Shown: piece after piece, positions 9,764 through 19,878 of the stretch
Numbering within the stretch: position 1 is the first letter of the stretch
Layout of the letters: each line of letters starts with the position of its first letter
Source: Paraoerskovia sediminicola
GTDB lineage: Bacteria > Actinomycetota > Actinomycetes > Actinomycetales > Cellulomonadaceae
DNA length: 64,000 nucleotides
Assembly (NCBI RefSeq): GCF_030296575.1
Contig: NZ_AP027729.1
Coordinates: 372,001-436,000 of the forward strand
Direction: 5' to 3'
Made by a program: the position numbers and the translations under genes
Notes under the pieces: generated by a model
Told to the model about the DNA's origin: nothing
What the model saw: the letters and a program-made list of their open reading frames with translations, nothing else
Database searches by the model: none

Positions 9764-10752
9764 CGACCGAACTGATCGACACCACGCCCCCCGGGGCCGG
9801 AGGGACCGACGTGACGACCACCGCGCAGGACGGGGCCGCGGCCCCGCTCTCGACGAGCCGCAGGCTCTCGCAGCTCGACGCGCTCGAGAGCGAGGCGATC
9901 CACATCTTCCGCGAGGTCGCGGCCGAGTTCGAACGGCCCGTCCTGATGTTCAGCGGCGGCAAGGACTCCGTCGTGATGCTGCACCTCGCGACCAAGGCGT
10001 TCTGGCCGGCGCCCGTGCCGTTCCCGGTGCTGCACGTCGACACGGGGCACAACTTCCCCGAGGTCCTCGCGTACCGGGACGCCACAGCCGACCGTCTGCG
10101 CCTGCGCCTCGAGGTCGCGTCCGTGCAGTCGTACATCGACGACGGCCGGCTCCGGGAGCGCTCGGACGGCACCCGCAACCCGCTGCAGACCCAGCCGCTG
10201 CTCGACGCGATCGCCGAGCACCGCTTCGACGCAGTGTTCGGCGGTGGTCGCCGCGACGAGGAGAAGGCGCGCGCCAAGGAGCGCATCTTCTCGCTGCGCG
10301 ACGAGTTCGGGCAGTGGGACCCGCGCAACCAGCGCCCGGAGCTGTGGAACCTGTACAACGGCCGCCACCGTCCGGGCGAGCACGTGCGCGTGTTCCCGCT
10401 GAGCAACTGGACCGAGCTCGACGTGTGGCAGTACATCGCCCGCGAGGACATCCAGCTCCCGGGCCTCTACTACGCGAGCGAGCGCGAGGTGTTCGAGCGC
10501 GACGGCATGCTCCTCGCCGTCGGGCCCCACTCCCGGCCGCGCGACGGGGAGACGGTGCAGACCCGCCTCGTGCGCTACCGCACGGTGGGCGACATGTCGT
10601 GCACGGGCGCGGTCGAGTCGGACGCCCGCGACGTCGAGGCGGTCATCGCCGAGGTCGCCGCGACACGCATCACCGAGCGGGGCGCGACCCGCGCCGACGA
10701 CCGCATCTCCGAGGCCGCCATGGAAGACCGCAAGAAGGAGGGGTACTTCTAA
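9760..10752 (+). CDS. cysD: Sulfate adenylyltransferase subunit 2
   Basis: Catalytic subunit that makes APS from sulfate and ATP, working with the CysN GTPase. 330 aa. The ATP-pyrophosphatase loop is seen as [11 protein letters not shown] near residues 65-75, with [16 protein letters not shown] and the conserved C-terminal [11 protein letters not shown] poorly conserved N-terminal extension of about 35 residues precedes the family start. The ATG overlaps the cysH stop; CysN starts one base after the stop. Confidence 0.95.
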   Translation: MTTELIDTTPPGAGGTDVTTTAQDGAAAPLSTSRRLSQLDALESEAIHIFREVAAEFERPVLMFSGGKDSVVMLHLATKAFWPAPVPFPVLHVDTGHNFPEVLAYRDATADRLRLRLEVASVQSYIDDGRLRERSDGTRNPLQTQPLLDAIAEHRFDAVFGGGRRDEEKARAKERIFSLRDEFGQWDPRNQRPELWNLYNGRHRPGEHVRVFPLSNWTELDVWQYIAREDIQLPGLYYASEREVFERDGMLLAVGPHSRPRDGETVQTRLVRYRTVGDMSCTGAVESDARDVEAVIAEVAATRITERGATRADDRISEAAMEDRKKEGYF

Positions 10753-10753
10753 G

Positions 10754-12110
10754 ATGAGCGCCCAGACCACCGTGCCGAGCACGCCCGCAGTGCTCCCCCG
10801 CACCACCACCACGATGCTGCGCCTCGCGACCGCCGGGTCCGTCGACGACGGCAAGTCCACGCTCGTGGGCCGGCTGCTCTTCGACTCGAAGTCGGTGCTC
10901 GCCGACCAGATCGAGGCCGTCGAGCGTGTCTCGCGCGACCGCGGCCTCGAGGGCGCCGACCTCGCGCTGCTCACCGACGGCCTGCGCTCCGAGCGCGAGC
11001 AGGGCATCACGATCGACGTGGCCTACCGGTACTTCGCGACCGCGAACCGCTCGTTCGTGCTCGCCGACTGCCCCGGTCACGTCCAGTACACGCGCAACAC
11101 GGTGACCGGTGCGTCCACCGCCGACGCCCTGGTCCTCCTCATCGACGCCCGCAAGGGTCTGCTCGAGCAGACCCGGCGGCACCTCGCGGTCGCGAGCCTG
11201 CTGCGCGTGCCGCACATCGTCGTCGCCGTGAACAAGATCGACCTGGTCGACTACTCGCAGGCCCGCTACGACGAGCTGGCGGCCGACATCCGTCGCACCG
11301 CGGCGTCGCTCGGCGTGGCCGACGTGCACCCGCTGCCTGTCTCCGCGCTGGTCGGGGACAACGTCGTGGACCGCAGCGAGCGGACCCCCTGGTACTCCGG
11401 GCCCACGCTCCTGGAGCTCCTCGAGTCGCTGCCGACCGCCGACGAGCCCGACGTCGAGGCGTTCCGGTTCCCCGTCCAGCTCGCGATCCGCCCCCAGGGC
11501 GCCGCGATCTCCGAGGAGCACCGCGACTACCGGGGCTACGCCGGGCAGATCGCCTCGGGTGTCGTCCGCGTCGGCGACCCGGTCGTCGTCCTCCTCCGGG
11601 CGGACCACGACGGTCGCCGGCATCGACACCGCCGACGGCAGCCGGACCGAGGCGTTCGCGCCCCAGTCGGTGACGATCCGGCTCACCGACGAGGTCGACG
11701 TCTCGCGCGGCGACCTCATCGCGGCCGCGGACGACGCCCCACCGGTCACGCAGGACATCGAGGGCATGGTCGCGTGGCTGGGTGACTCACCGCTGCGCCC
11801 GGGCGCCCGGGTGCTGCTCAAGCACACCACCCGGACGGTCAAGGCCGTGGTGCGCGACGTCGTCGGGCGCCTCGACCTGGACGCCGCCGAGCTCGTCCCG
11901 GGCGAGGAGCTCGGGCTCAACGACATCGGTCGGGTCCGGCTGCGCCTCGCCTCGCCGGTCGCGGCCGAGGAGTACGTGATCGCGCGGCGCACCGGCGCGT
12001 TCCTGCTGATCGACGCGCAGGACGGGGGCACGCTCGCCGCCGGTATGGTCGGCGACGCGCTGGCCGCCGTCCGCCACCCCGACGAACGACCGGCGCAGTA
12101 CTCGATCTGA
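10754..12110 (+). CDS. cysN: Sulfate adenylyltransferase subunit 1 (GTPase); frame break near 11593
   Basis: GTPase subunit that couples GTP hydrolysis to APS synthesis. About 452 aa after repair. EF-Tu-like G motifs are GSVDDGKST (G1), DCPGHVQY (G3) and NKID (G4), followed by two beta-barrel domains. There is no APS-kinase (CysC) fusion, consistent with direct use of APS by the CysH here. The frame changes at CC 11593-11594 by two missing bases (or one extra). This is the only break in the window that is not a net loss of one base; CTC-CCN-TCC-GGG would restore VVVLPSGRTT. Confidence 0.9.
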
Positions 12111-12162
12111 GCCGACGGCGAGGACGAGCAACGCGCACGACGTGACCACCGGGAGAGCAGGC

Positions 12163-13490
12163 ATGCACGACACGACAGGGTCCGGGGGCGCGGAGGACGT
12201 CACCGCGGTCGCCGACACGCCGCCCCAGGACCGGCTCTACCCGCTCGGCCTGGTGGTCCGGGACCGGCGGGTCGTCGTCGTGGGCGGGGGCCCCGTCGCC
12301 GAGCGGCGCACCCTCGGGCTCGTCGGTGCGGGCGCGCGCGTCACGCTCGTGGCACCCACGGTGACCACGTCGCTGCGCGCCCACGCCGAGGCCGGCACCA
12401 TCGACTGGCGGGCCCGCGACTACTCGGCGGGCGACGTCGACGGCGCGTGGCTCGTCCACACGGCGACCGGTGTCCCCGAGGTGGACTCGCGGGTGGCCGC
12501 CGATGCGGAGGCGCAGCGCACCTTCTGCGTCCAGGCCGGCGACGCCGGCCAGGGCAGCGCCTGGGTCCCCGCGGTGGCGCGGGTGACGGTGTCCGGCGGC
12601 GCCGAGGTCGGCATCGCCGTCCACGGCGGGCGCGACCCGCGCCGCGCACGCCGCGTCCGGGACGCCGTCGCGGCCGGCCTCGAGTCCGGCGCGCTCCCCT
12701 TGCGCCGGGTCCGGACGCGCTCCGGGACCGCAGCGGGGGCGGCCACCGCACCGACGGCACCGACGGCGCCGTCGGTCACGTCGCGCTCGTGGGCGGCGGT
12801 CCCGGCGCCGACGGTCTGGTGACCGCCCGCGGCAGGTTCCTCCTCGCCCAGGCGGACGTCGTGGTCGTCGACCGCCTCGCGCCGCGGGGTCTGCTCGACG
12901 ACCTGGCCGACGACGTCGAGATCGTCGACGTCGGCAAGCTGCCCGGGCACCACCCCGTGCCCCAGGACGAGATCAACGCGACCCTCGTGCGCCACGCCCT
13001 CGCGGGGCGGGACGTCGTCCGGCTCAAGGGCGGCGACCCGTACGTGTTCGGCCGGGGCGGTGAGGAGCTCGCCACCTGCCGCGAGCACGACATCGAGGTG
13101 GAGGTCGTGCCCGGCGTGACGAGCGCGATCTCCGTGCCGGCCGCCGTGGGGATCCCGATCACGCACCGCGGCCTGTCCCGGGGGTTCACGGTCGTCACCG
13201 GCCACGAGGACATCGGGAGCGTCCCTGCCGCGAGCGACCACACCGTCGTGCTGCTCATGGGGGTCTCGCGGCTGCGGGCGTCGGCCGAGGCGCTCGTCGC
13301 GTCGGGGCGGGACCCCGGGACGCCGGTCGCGGTCGTCGAGGACGGGTACGGCCCCCGGCAGCGCGCGACCGTCGGCACGCTCGCCACGATCGCGGACGTC
13401 GCGGCCGCGGCCGAGGTCCGCGCTCCGGCGATCACGGTGGTGGGGGACGTCGTCCGGCTCTCGCCCGCGTGGGTGGCCGAACAGAACTGA
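12163..13490 (+). CDS. cysG: Siroheme synthase: precorrin-2 dehydrogenase/ferrochelatase plus uroporphyrinogen-III C-methyltransferase; frameshift near 12735
   Basis: Supplies siroheme for the sulfite reductase encoded upstream. About 442 aa. The N-terminal half has a Rossmann NAD-binding site (VVVVGGGPVAERR) and CysG-N features; the C-terminal half is an SUMT methylase with VALVGGGPGADGL, VRLKGGDPYVFGRGGEE and VPGVTSAISVPA. The two halves lie in different frames, joined by a missing base in the G/C-rich linker (about 12720-12740). ATG 12163 has GGGAGAG at 12151-12157. It sits 52 nt after cysN and is followed by a strong terminator. Confidence 0.9.
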
Positions 13491-13505
13491 CTGAGCGCAC
13501 TGAAA

Positions 13506-13546
13506 AGCACCGAGGGTGCGGGCTCCTGGCCCGCACCCTCGGTGCT
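13506..13546. terminator. Bidirectional hairpin terminator after cysG
   Basis: Perfect 17-bp inverted repeat (13506-13522 with 13530-13546), 7-nt loop, with A residues before and GT-rich sequence after. It lies between two convergent genes and could serve both. Confidence 0.85.
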
Positions 13547-13598
13547 GTGGCGACTCGCGGCGGTCAGCCGCGGCCTGTGGTTCCCCGGAGGGGAGGTG

Positions 13599-14069
13599 TC
13601 ACGCGGTGATCTTCTCGGCCTCGGGGGCCTCGAGGAGCTCCTTCTTGCCACCGTTGACCTTGACGGTCACGATGCCGAAGAACGTGAACAGGGCGCCGAG
13701 GCCGACGACCAGGGCGGCGACACCGTAGGCGACGACCGAGGTGAAGAGCGAAGCACGCAGGAACGAGGCGTTCATCGCGGTGGCCCGCAGCGGGTCCTCC
13801 TTGTCGAGCTGGGCGTAGGTCTTGCCGTCGGTCGCCTCGAGGGCGTGGTGGTCGATGATCTCCGCCTGGGCGTAGGCCGAGAACGGCCCGTCGACGTCGT
13901 CACCGGCGAGGAAGTCGGCGTCCTCCGACACGGTGATCTGCTGCTCGGAGAGCTCCGCCGAGACGGTGCCCCACGTGACGGCGCCGGCGATGACCATGAC
14001 GAGTCCGGCGACGATCGAGACGATGCCGGTCCACTTGACGAGGCCGTTGCTGCGGGTTGCGGTGCTCAT
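13599..14069 (-). CDS. Two-helix membrane protein, often labelled aromatic ring-opening dioxygenase LigA (copy 1)
   Basis: 156 aa from ATG 14069: an N-terminal helix, an extracytoplasmic loop of about 80 residues with the motif IIDHHALEATDGKTYA, and a second helix near residues 110-135. It is a close paralogue of the protein at 18998-19642. Databases often call such proteins LigA, but nothing here resembles a dioxygenase active site; function unknown. Translation from 14123 would add an unlikely leader, so the ATG after AAGGGGA is used. A TATATT -10 and a palindrome lie upstream. Confidence 0.75.
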   Translation of the reverse strand: MSTATRSNGLVKWTGIVSIVAGLVMVIAGAVTWGTVSAELSEQQITVSEDADFLAGDDVDGPFSAYAQAEIIDHHALEATDGKTYAQLDKEDPLRATAMNASFLRASLFTSVVAYGVAALVVGLGALFTFFGIVTVKVNGGKKELLEAPEAEKITA

Positions 14070-14103
14070 GATGTGTGTCCCCTTCGATGCTTCGTGCGTC
14101 TTA

Positions 14104-14117
14104 GTGAAATCTTTCAC
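14104..14117 (-). promoter_or_regulatory. Palindromic operator candidate GTGAAA-n2-TTTCAC
   Basis: Perfect 6-bp arms around 2 nt, a few bases downstream of the TATATT -10 box of LigA-like copy 1. This is a repressor-type position at the transcript start. Confidence 0.45.
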
Positions 14118-14121
14118 AAGC

Positions 14122-14127
14122 AATATA
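14122..14127 (-). promoter_or_regulatory. -10 hexamer TATATT for LigA-like copy 1
   Basis: AT-rich TATATT on the minus strand, about 52 nt before ATG 14069, standing out from the GC-rich surroundings. The sequence from about 14130 to 14319 holds only imperfect GGCCAGG-like repeats and no visible gene. Confidence 0.5.
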
Positions 14128-14319
14128 AGCCCGGCAGGACCGGGAAATCCAGAGATGGTCGGCGTGCGAGACGCTCCCGTTCAGCTCGTGGACTCCGCGC
14201 CTGCGAACAGGCGATACGCGAGGCGGGTGCGGGCGGGTTGGCGGCCAGATGCAGGCCAGGGCCGCCCAGGGTCGGGCAGGGTCGGCCAGGTGCCGACCAG
14301 GGATCGAGCACAGGCCTCG

Positions 14320-15018
14320 TCAGAGCAGCCTGCGCTGCGCCGCCCACCGCGTGAGCTCGTGGCGCGAGGAGAGCTGGAGCTTGCGCAGGACGGCGGAGAC
14401 GTGGGTCTCGACGGTCTTGATCGAGATGAAGAGCTCCGCGGCGACCTCCTTGTAGGCGTACCCGCGGGCGATGAGGCGCATGACCTCCTGCTCGCGGGCC
14501 GAGAGCCGGTCGAGCTCGTCGTCGGTGATCGCGACGTCCGCGGCGGACGTGCCGAAGGCGTCCAGCACGAACCCGGCGAGACGCGGCGAGAACACCGCGT
14601 CCCCGCCCGCGACCTGGACCACGGCCGCCGCGAGGTCGGGACCGGAGATCGCCTTCGTCACGTACCCGCGGGCGCCGGCCCGGATCACCGCGACGACGTC
14701 CTCGGCCGCGTCGGAGACCGACAGGGCGAGGAACCTCGTCGTCGCCGTGAGGTCGGCGCAGCCCGCGAGGACCTCCGCTCCCCCGCCGCCGGAGCCTCCC
14801 GGCAGGTGCACGTCCAGGAGCACGACCTGGGGCCGGGTCTCGCGGACCACGGCGATCGCGCGGTCGACGGAGTCGGCCTCGCCGACGACCGCGACCCGGG
14901 TGTCCAGGCTCGCCCGGACCCCGGCCCGGAACATGTCGTGGTCGTCCACGAGCACCACCGTGACGGGTCCGCTCGCCGACCCCGGCCCCGGTCCCGCCCC
15001 GTGCGCCGTCGTGCTCAT
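14320..15018 (-). CDS. NarL/LuxR-family response regulator (LiaR/VraR-like)
   Basis: 232 aa. The receiver domain is at about 18-140: acidic pair VDDHD, phospho-acceptor Asp in VLLDVHLPGG, and the KA of YVTKAI. A LuxR-type HTH (LSAREQEVMRLIARGYAYKEVAAEL) occupies about 165-230. It overlaps the kinase stop by ATGA, so the pair is translationally coupled. With the divergent PspC/LiaF-like protein it forms a cell-envelope-stress type module; the stimulus is inferred from families. Confidence 0.9.
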   Translation of the reverse strand: MSTTAHGAGPGPGSASGPVTVVLVDDHDMFRAGVRASLDTRVAVVGEADSVDRAIAVVRETRPQVVLLDVHLPGGSGGGGAEVLAGCADLTATTRFLALSVSDAAEDVVAVIRAGARGYVTKAISGPDLAAAVVQVAGGDAVFSPRLAGFVLDAFGTSAADVAITDDELDRLSAREQEVMRLIARGYAYKEVAAELFISIKTVETHVSAVLRKLQLSSRHELTRWAAQRRLL

Positions 15019-16342
15019 CGCTGCTCCTCCGTGTCGTCCACCGGTACGGTCAGCCGTACCTCCGTGCCCCAGCCTGCCCGGCTCACCACCTGAGCCGTAC
15101 CCCCGCGTCGTCGGACCCTGCCGAGGATCGACTCGCGCACGCCGAACCTGTCGGGGGCGATCGCGCCCGGGTCGAACCCGTCGCCGCGGTCCCGGACGAA
15201 GACCGACACCTCGGACGCGCCGACCTCGAGGTACACCGACACCGGGGGCGCTCCGTGCGCGACCGCGTTCACGAGCGCCTCGCGCGCCGCCTGGAGCAGG
15301 GCCCGTGTCGCCTCCGTGGGGGTCCGGTCCCCGACGACGACCACGTCGATCGCGACCGCCTCGGTGCCTCCGTCGCCCGAGCGGTGGATCCGGGCGTCCT
15401 CGATCTCACCGACGAGCCCGCGCAGGTCGCTCGCCACGGACGTCCCCGCCTCCGCGCGGTCGTCGTACAGCCAGGTCCGCAGCTCGCGCTCCTGGCTGCG
15501 GGCGAGCCGCGCGACGGACTCCGGGTCGTCGGCACGGGCCCGGATCAGCGCCAGGGTCTGGAGCACGGAGTCGTGGAGGTGGGCAGCGATGTCGGCCCGC
15601 TCGGACTCCTCGCCCGGGCCGCGCGCTCGTCGCCGAGCTGGCGCACGAGCCGCAGCCACCACGGAGCCAGGACGACGGCCACCCCGGCGAGGACGGCGAC
15701 CGCGGACACCGTCGACCGCGCCATCGCCGCGAACGAGTCCGCCTGCGTGACCAGCAGCAGCAGCCCGACGAGCACCAGGCCCAGGCCCCCGAGCAGCCGG
15801 AACCGGCCGGACCGCGCGCGTCCGTCCACCGGGAGCACACCGTTGTCCGCGGCGGCTGCCCGACCGCGCCCGGCGAACCAGCTCCCGCGCTCGACGTCGT
15901 CCAGCCGGCTCCACGCGAGCGCGGCGCCACCGAGGACGATCAGCACGGGGACCAACCACCCGACCTCGACGTCGACCCCCACCCGCAGCGCGACGAGGAG
16001 CCCCGCGAGCGCCAGGAGGACGAGCCCGAGCACCACGTCCCTGGCGGTGACCGTCGTGGACCCGACGCGCAGCCGGGGCGCGATCCGGCCGAGCGCCGCG
16101 GGCCGCTGTGCCTCGGCCGCGGCCCTCGGGTCCCCGCTCGGGACGGTGAGCCACCAGAACACGTACAGGAGAACCCCTGCGCCGCCGGCGAGAGCCAGGA
16201 CGGCGATCGCGGCGCGCACGTACCCGACCTTGACGCCGGTGTGCGCGGCCACGCCCGCGCAGACCCCGGCCACCCAGCGGTCCTGGGTCGGACGGCGCAG
16301 CGGCAGCCGGGAGGGCGCCTGCCGGTCCGCGGTACTGGTCAT
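15015..16342 (-). CDS. PspC-domain sensor histidine kinase (HisKA_3, LiaS-like); frameshift near 15615
   Basis: About 442 aa. Residues about 15-75 form a PspC domain (QDRWVAGVCAGVAAHTGV), followed by several membrane helices to about residue 230, a HisKA_3 dimerisation helix with the phospho-His in HLHDSVLQTLALI, and an HATPase with REALVNAVAHG (N box) and DRGDGFDP. One base is missing near 15613-15618; restoration joins DERAAR to EESERADIAAHLHD. Signal reception through an N-terminal PspC domain is an actinobacterial variant of LiaS/VraS kinases. The gene is divergent from the PspC/LiaF-like gene, with a 146-bp shared promoter region. Confidence 0.87.
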
Positions 16343-16488
16343 GCCACGATCGTCACACGGATCCGTCGCGGCGAGCCCGTCTCCGGGGCATCAGGGGGAC
16401 GAACCAGGGTGGCGGGACCGCAGGACCAGGGTCCGGTCAGGGGAACACCCCATAGCCCGGGTGCGGCGGGCGGCACCACGATGGATGC

Positions 16489-18119
16489 ATGGACGAACGC
16501 ACTGATCCCGGCACGAACGCAGACATGGACGACGAGCGCCCCGACGCCTCGGCGTCGGACCGGCCCTCGACGGGTGGACCGACGGGTGCCCCGACGGGGG
16601 CGCCGACGGGACACGAGGGCCGACCGCCCGGACCGGGCGCACCACCCGACCCCACCGGACCCGACGCCACCGGACCCGGCGTCGCACCGCCGTCGGGCAC
16701 CGGGTTCTTCGCGTCGATCCGCCGCATGGGACTCGTCCGCGAGCAGGACCGCTGGGTCGGCGGCGTCGCCGCCGGCGTCGCCGCGCGCTTCGGGCTCGAC
16801 CCGCTGCTCGTCCGCGGGCTCCTCGTGCTCAGCTTCTTCCTCACCGGCCTCGGCCTCGTCCTGTACGGGTTCGCCTGGGCGCTCCTGCCCGACGCCAAGG
16901 ACGGGCGCATCCACGCGGAGCAGACCGCCCGCGGCGACGTCGACGTCGCGATCGTCGGCGCGGCCGCCGTCGTGGTCGCCGGGTTCAGCTGGGGCGACGG
17001 ATGGTGGTCCATCACCGACCGGATCGGGCTCGGGTGGCTCGGCGGGCTCTTCTGGCTCGCTGCGGTCGTCGGCGTGACGTACCTCGTCTTCGCGGGCGTG
17101 CGCTCGCACCGCAGGAGTCGGCGCGCTGCCGAGGCTCCGCAGGCCCAGCAGGCATGGGGTCCTGAGGCGTCGACGCCGTCCGCCGGTCCCGCCGGGCCCG
17201 CCGGGCAGCCCTCGACGACCTCGTGGTCCGCCATGCCGCCGGCACCGCCGGCACCGCCGGCCCCGGCTCAGGCGAACGCACGCGTCGAGCGCGAGCGCGC
17301 GGAGCAGAACAGGGCGTGGGCGGACCAGGTGGCGGCCCAGAAGGCACAGCAGGCCCGGGACAAGGCCGCGCAGCGCGCCGAGCAGAGCAGGGTCCGCGCA
17401 GAGCAGCGGCACGCCGAGCAGCTGCGCCGCCAGCAGGACCGCCCGCGGCCGGCCGGCAGCACGGTGGTCGGCATGGTCCTCGGCATCATGCTGATCGGCG
17501 GAGCAGGGATGCTGCTCGCCGATCAGGCGGGCACGCTCGCCGCGCCCGGCGTCCTCACGTGGGTCGGCGCGAGCCTCGTGCTGGTGGCGCTGGCGATCCT
17601 CGTGGTCGGTCTGGCCGGACGGCGCAGCGGTGGGCTGAGCGGGATCGCCTGGCTGCTCATGGTGGTCGGGGTCCCGATCGGCCTCTGGACCGCGAACGAC
17701 CTCTTCGAGCCGACCGGTGTGCAGCAGGCCGTGAGCAGCGGCTACTACGCGCCGACGGACCGCGCGGAGGCCGAGGACGGGCTCTCCTTCGTCGCCGGGG
17801 ACGCCACCCTCGACCTCACCTCCTCGACCTCACCGAGGGCGCGGGGGCCGGTGGACCGGTCACCGTCCCGGTGCGGTTCGGCGCCGGGAACGTGAACATC
17901 ATCGTGCCCGCGGAGGCCGCGGTCGTCGTGGACGCCGACCTCTGGGCGGGCCAGGTCACCTGGTACAACGACGACGAGGGCGGGTACCGGAGCGCCCAGC
18001 TGTTCGGTGGGGACGACATCCACTTCGAGGACGACGACGCCGAGGCCGGCGCGCGCCCCGACATCGCGCTCGACATCCGCGGGCGAGCAGGCAACATCGA
18101 CATCCAGGAGGCGTCATGA
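16489..18119 (+). CDS. PspC-domain / LiaF-like membrane protein; frameshift near 17819
   Basis: About 543 aa. A Pro/Thr/Gly-rich N-terminus with GAPTGAPTG repeats precedes a PspC domain (about 75-140, QDRWVGGVAAGVAARFGLDP) and two helices. A Gln/Arg/Ala-rich segment with coiled-coil character (about 255-325) follows, then three helices (about 325-410) and a LiaF-like C-terminal beta domain (VRFGAGNVNIIVPAEAAV...). One C is missing at 17819-17820, restoring the TLLDLTEGAGAGGPV join. LiaF proteins usually restrain the cognate kinase, so this is the likely inhibitor of the divergent kinase. The stop overlaps the next start (ATGA). Confidence 0.82.
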
Positions 18120-18919
18120 CCACGGCCGACGACCAGCAGGGGACGGCGCCGGACGAGGCGCGGCCGGCAGAGCAGCAGACCGAGCGACCGGACGACGTCA
18201 CGTCGGAGCCCGTCGACGACCTCGCACCCGAGGATGCCGACGACGAGCCGATCGCGAGCGAGCCCGACGAGAGCGAGCCGGGCGCCCCCGAAGCAGACGG
18301 CACGAAGACCCTTGCGGTGGAGAGCGAGACGTCCGAGGCGGCCGCTACCACCGAGACGCAGAGCATCATCACCCCGCACCCGGCGGCGGATCGCACCGAG
18401 CCGCTGGACACGGCGATCTTCGGGACGACACGGGACTCCGGCGACGCGACCGAGCCGCTCCCGAGCCACGGCAGCGGCACAGACGCCACGGCGGAGACGA
18501 CGCCGGACGCGACCGAGCAGATTCCGAGCTACGGCACCGCCGCAACTGCGGGGGCCCCGCTCGGTGCCGCGGGGCACACCCGACCGATCTCACGGTTCGG
18601 GTCCGGCGACACGACGGGCATCAGCGATGCTCCGAGCGCTTCTCAGGCAGCACCTCACCCTGGCGCACCTCAGGCAGAGGCGCACGGCACCGGACACTCC
18701 CCCGCGCCGAACGCCTCGGCCCGGCGTCCGCGCCGCGTCACCATCGCGACGGTGGTGTGGGCGCTGATCCTCGGGGTGATCGGCACGACCGTGCTGAGCG
18801 TCGCGCTCGGCGCGTCGTTCGACGCGGGTCTGGCACTCATCGTGGTGCTCGGCGGGGGCGGCGCGGCCCTGGTGATCGGGTCGGTCGTGGCCGCGGTACG
18901 CCGCCGATCGCGGGCCTGA
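18116..18919 (+). CDS. Acidic low-complexity protein with two C-terminal membrane helices (unknown)
   Basis: 267 aa. Residues 1-205 are Glu/Asp/Thr/Ala-rich with no recognisable domain and short repeats built on TEPL and TEQIPSYG. A basic patch RRPRRVT leads into two hydrophobic segments (about 210-255) and an RRRSRA end, suggesting that the long acidic arm is cytoplasmic. It overlaps the PspC/LiaF-like gene by ATGA and precedes a terminator, so it belongs to that operon. Function not recognised. Confidence 0.7.
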   Translation: MTTADDQQGTAPDEARPAEQQTERPDDVTSEPVDDLAPEDADDEPIASEPDESEPGAPEADGTKTLAVESETSEAAATTETQSIITPHPAADRTEPLDTAIFGTTRDSGDATEPLPSHGSGTDATAETTPDATEQIPSYGTAATAGAPLGAAGHTRPISRFGSGDTTGISDAPSASQAAPHPGAPQAEAHGTGHSPAPNASARRPRRVTIATVVWALILGVIGTTVLSVALGASFDAGLALIVVLGGGGAALVIGSVVAAVRRRSRA

Positions 18920-18935
18920 CGCACCGGCCCCGTCA

Positions 18936-18981
18936 CACGACAGGAGGGTGGGGCAGCGTGCGCTGCCCCACCCTCCTCGTG
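18936..18981. terminator. Hairpin terminator after the PspC operon
   Basis: 17-bp perfect inverted repeat (18942-18958 with 18961-18977), extended by CACG/CGTG flanks. It is placed between convergent genes, as after cysG. Confidence 0.8.
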
Positions 18982-18997
18982 CGTGCTGTCCGGAGAC

Positions 18998-19642
18998 TCA
19001 GACCCCGGAGCTGTCGTCCTTGGGCCGCTCGGTCTCCCGAGCCTGAGTGGGCTGAGCCGGCTGGGTCGGCTGGGTCGGCTGGGTCGGCTGGGTCGGCTGA
19101 GCCGGCTGGGTCGGCTGAGCTGCAGGAGCCGGGGCCGCTGCGGGCGCGGGCGCCGCTGCGGGCGCACGGGTCGAGGAGGACGAGTCCGCGGGCGCCGGCA
19201 CGACGTTGACGACCGATCCGCCGCTGAGCCTTCGCATGCCGATCCCGAGGAGGATGAACATGATGCCGAGGCCGAACACGAGGGCGCAGACGCCGTAGGC
19301 GACGACGGACGTGAACAGCGACGCGCGCAGGAACGAGGCCGTCATCGCGGTCTGACGGGTCGGGTCGTCCTGGTCGAGCTCGGCATACGTCTTGCCGCCG
19401 GTGGCCTCGAGGGCGTGGTGGTCGATGATCTGGGCCTGCGCGAACGCCGAGAAGGGGCCGTCCACCGTGTCCCCGGGCAGGAACTCCGAGTCGTCGGAGA
19501 CGGTGATCTTCTGCTCCTTGAGCTGGTCGCTCACGACGTACCAGGTCACCGCGCCGGCGACGATGAGGATGATCCCTGCGATGATCGAGATGAGCCCGAT
19601 CCCCTTCGCCCCGCGGGCGGGGGCTGCTGCTGTGGTCGACAT
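18998..19642 (-). CDS. Two-helix LigA-like membrane protein with Pro-Thr-Gln tail (copy 2)
   Basis: 214 aa from ATG 19642 (AAGGAG 6 nt upstream). The first about 140 residues match copy 1 closely, including GPFSAFAQAQIIDHHALEATGGKTYAELD (seen in parts) and ASFLRASLFTSVVAYG; copy 2 adds a tail of Ala/Pro runs and (Q-P-T) triplets. The two copies flank the LiaFSR-like module on both sides, both on the minus strand. Function unknown; the LigA label is a database habit, not supported by motifs. Confidence 0.75.
   Translation of the reverse strand: MSTTAAAPARGAKGIGLISIIAGIILIVAGAVTWYVVSDQLKEQKITVSDDSEFLPGDTVDGPFSAFAQAQIIDHHALEATGGKTYAELDQDDPTRQTAMTASFLRASLFTSVVAYGVCALVFGLGIMFILLGIGMRRLSGGSVVNVVPAPADSSSSTRAPAAAPAPAAAPAPAAQPTQPAQPTQPTQPTQPTQPAQPTQARETERPKDDSSGV
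19051..19118 (-). repeat. 9-nt tandem repeat encoding the Gln-Pro-Thr tail
   Basis: About seven near-identical 9-nt copies (GGCTGGGTC on the plus strand, some GGCTGAGCC) code for alternating QPT/QPA triplets at the C-terminus of LigA-like copy 2. Confidence 0.85.
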
Positions 19643-19878
19643 GATGCTCCTTGGTGTGGCGGTGGGTGAGGCGTGATCCGGACTCCTACCGTCGTCGCCC
19701 GCCGCCGTGCTGCGACCTGCCCCACCAGCGGATCGCACACGTTCACCAGGCTGACAAAAGAAACGCTAGTGCCATCTGTCCGATTCGTCGCGGAGAAGAC
19801 CTGTTCGCAATCTCCCCGTGACCTGGGGCGTCGACCGCCGGCACCCACGCACGGGCGCTCACCGGCAGGTGCGCCGGC

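Noticed and set aside
13599-14069. Aromatic ring-opening dioxygenase LigA
   Set aside because: A two-helix membrane protein of about 156 aa with no metal-binding dioxygenase motif; the label is a propagated annotation.
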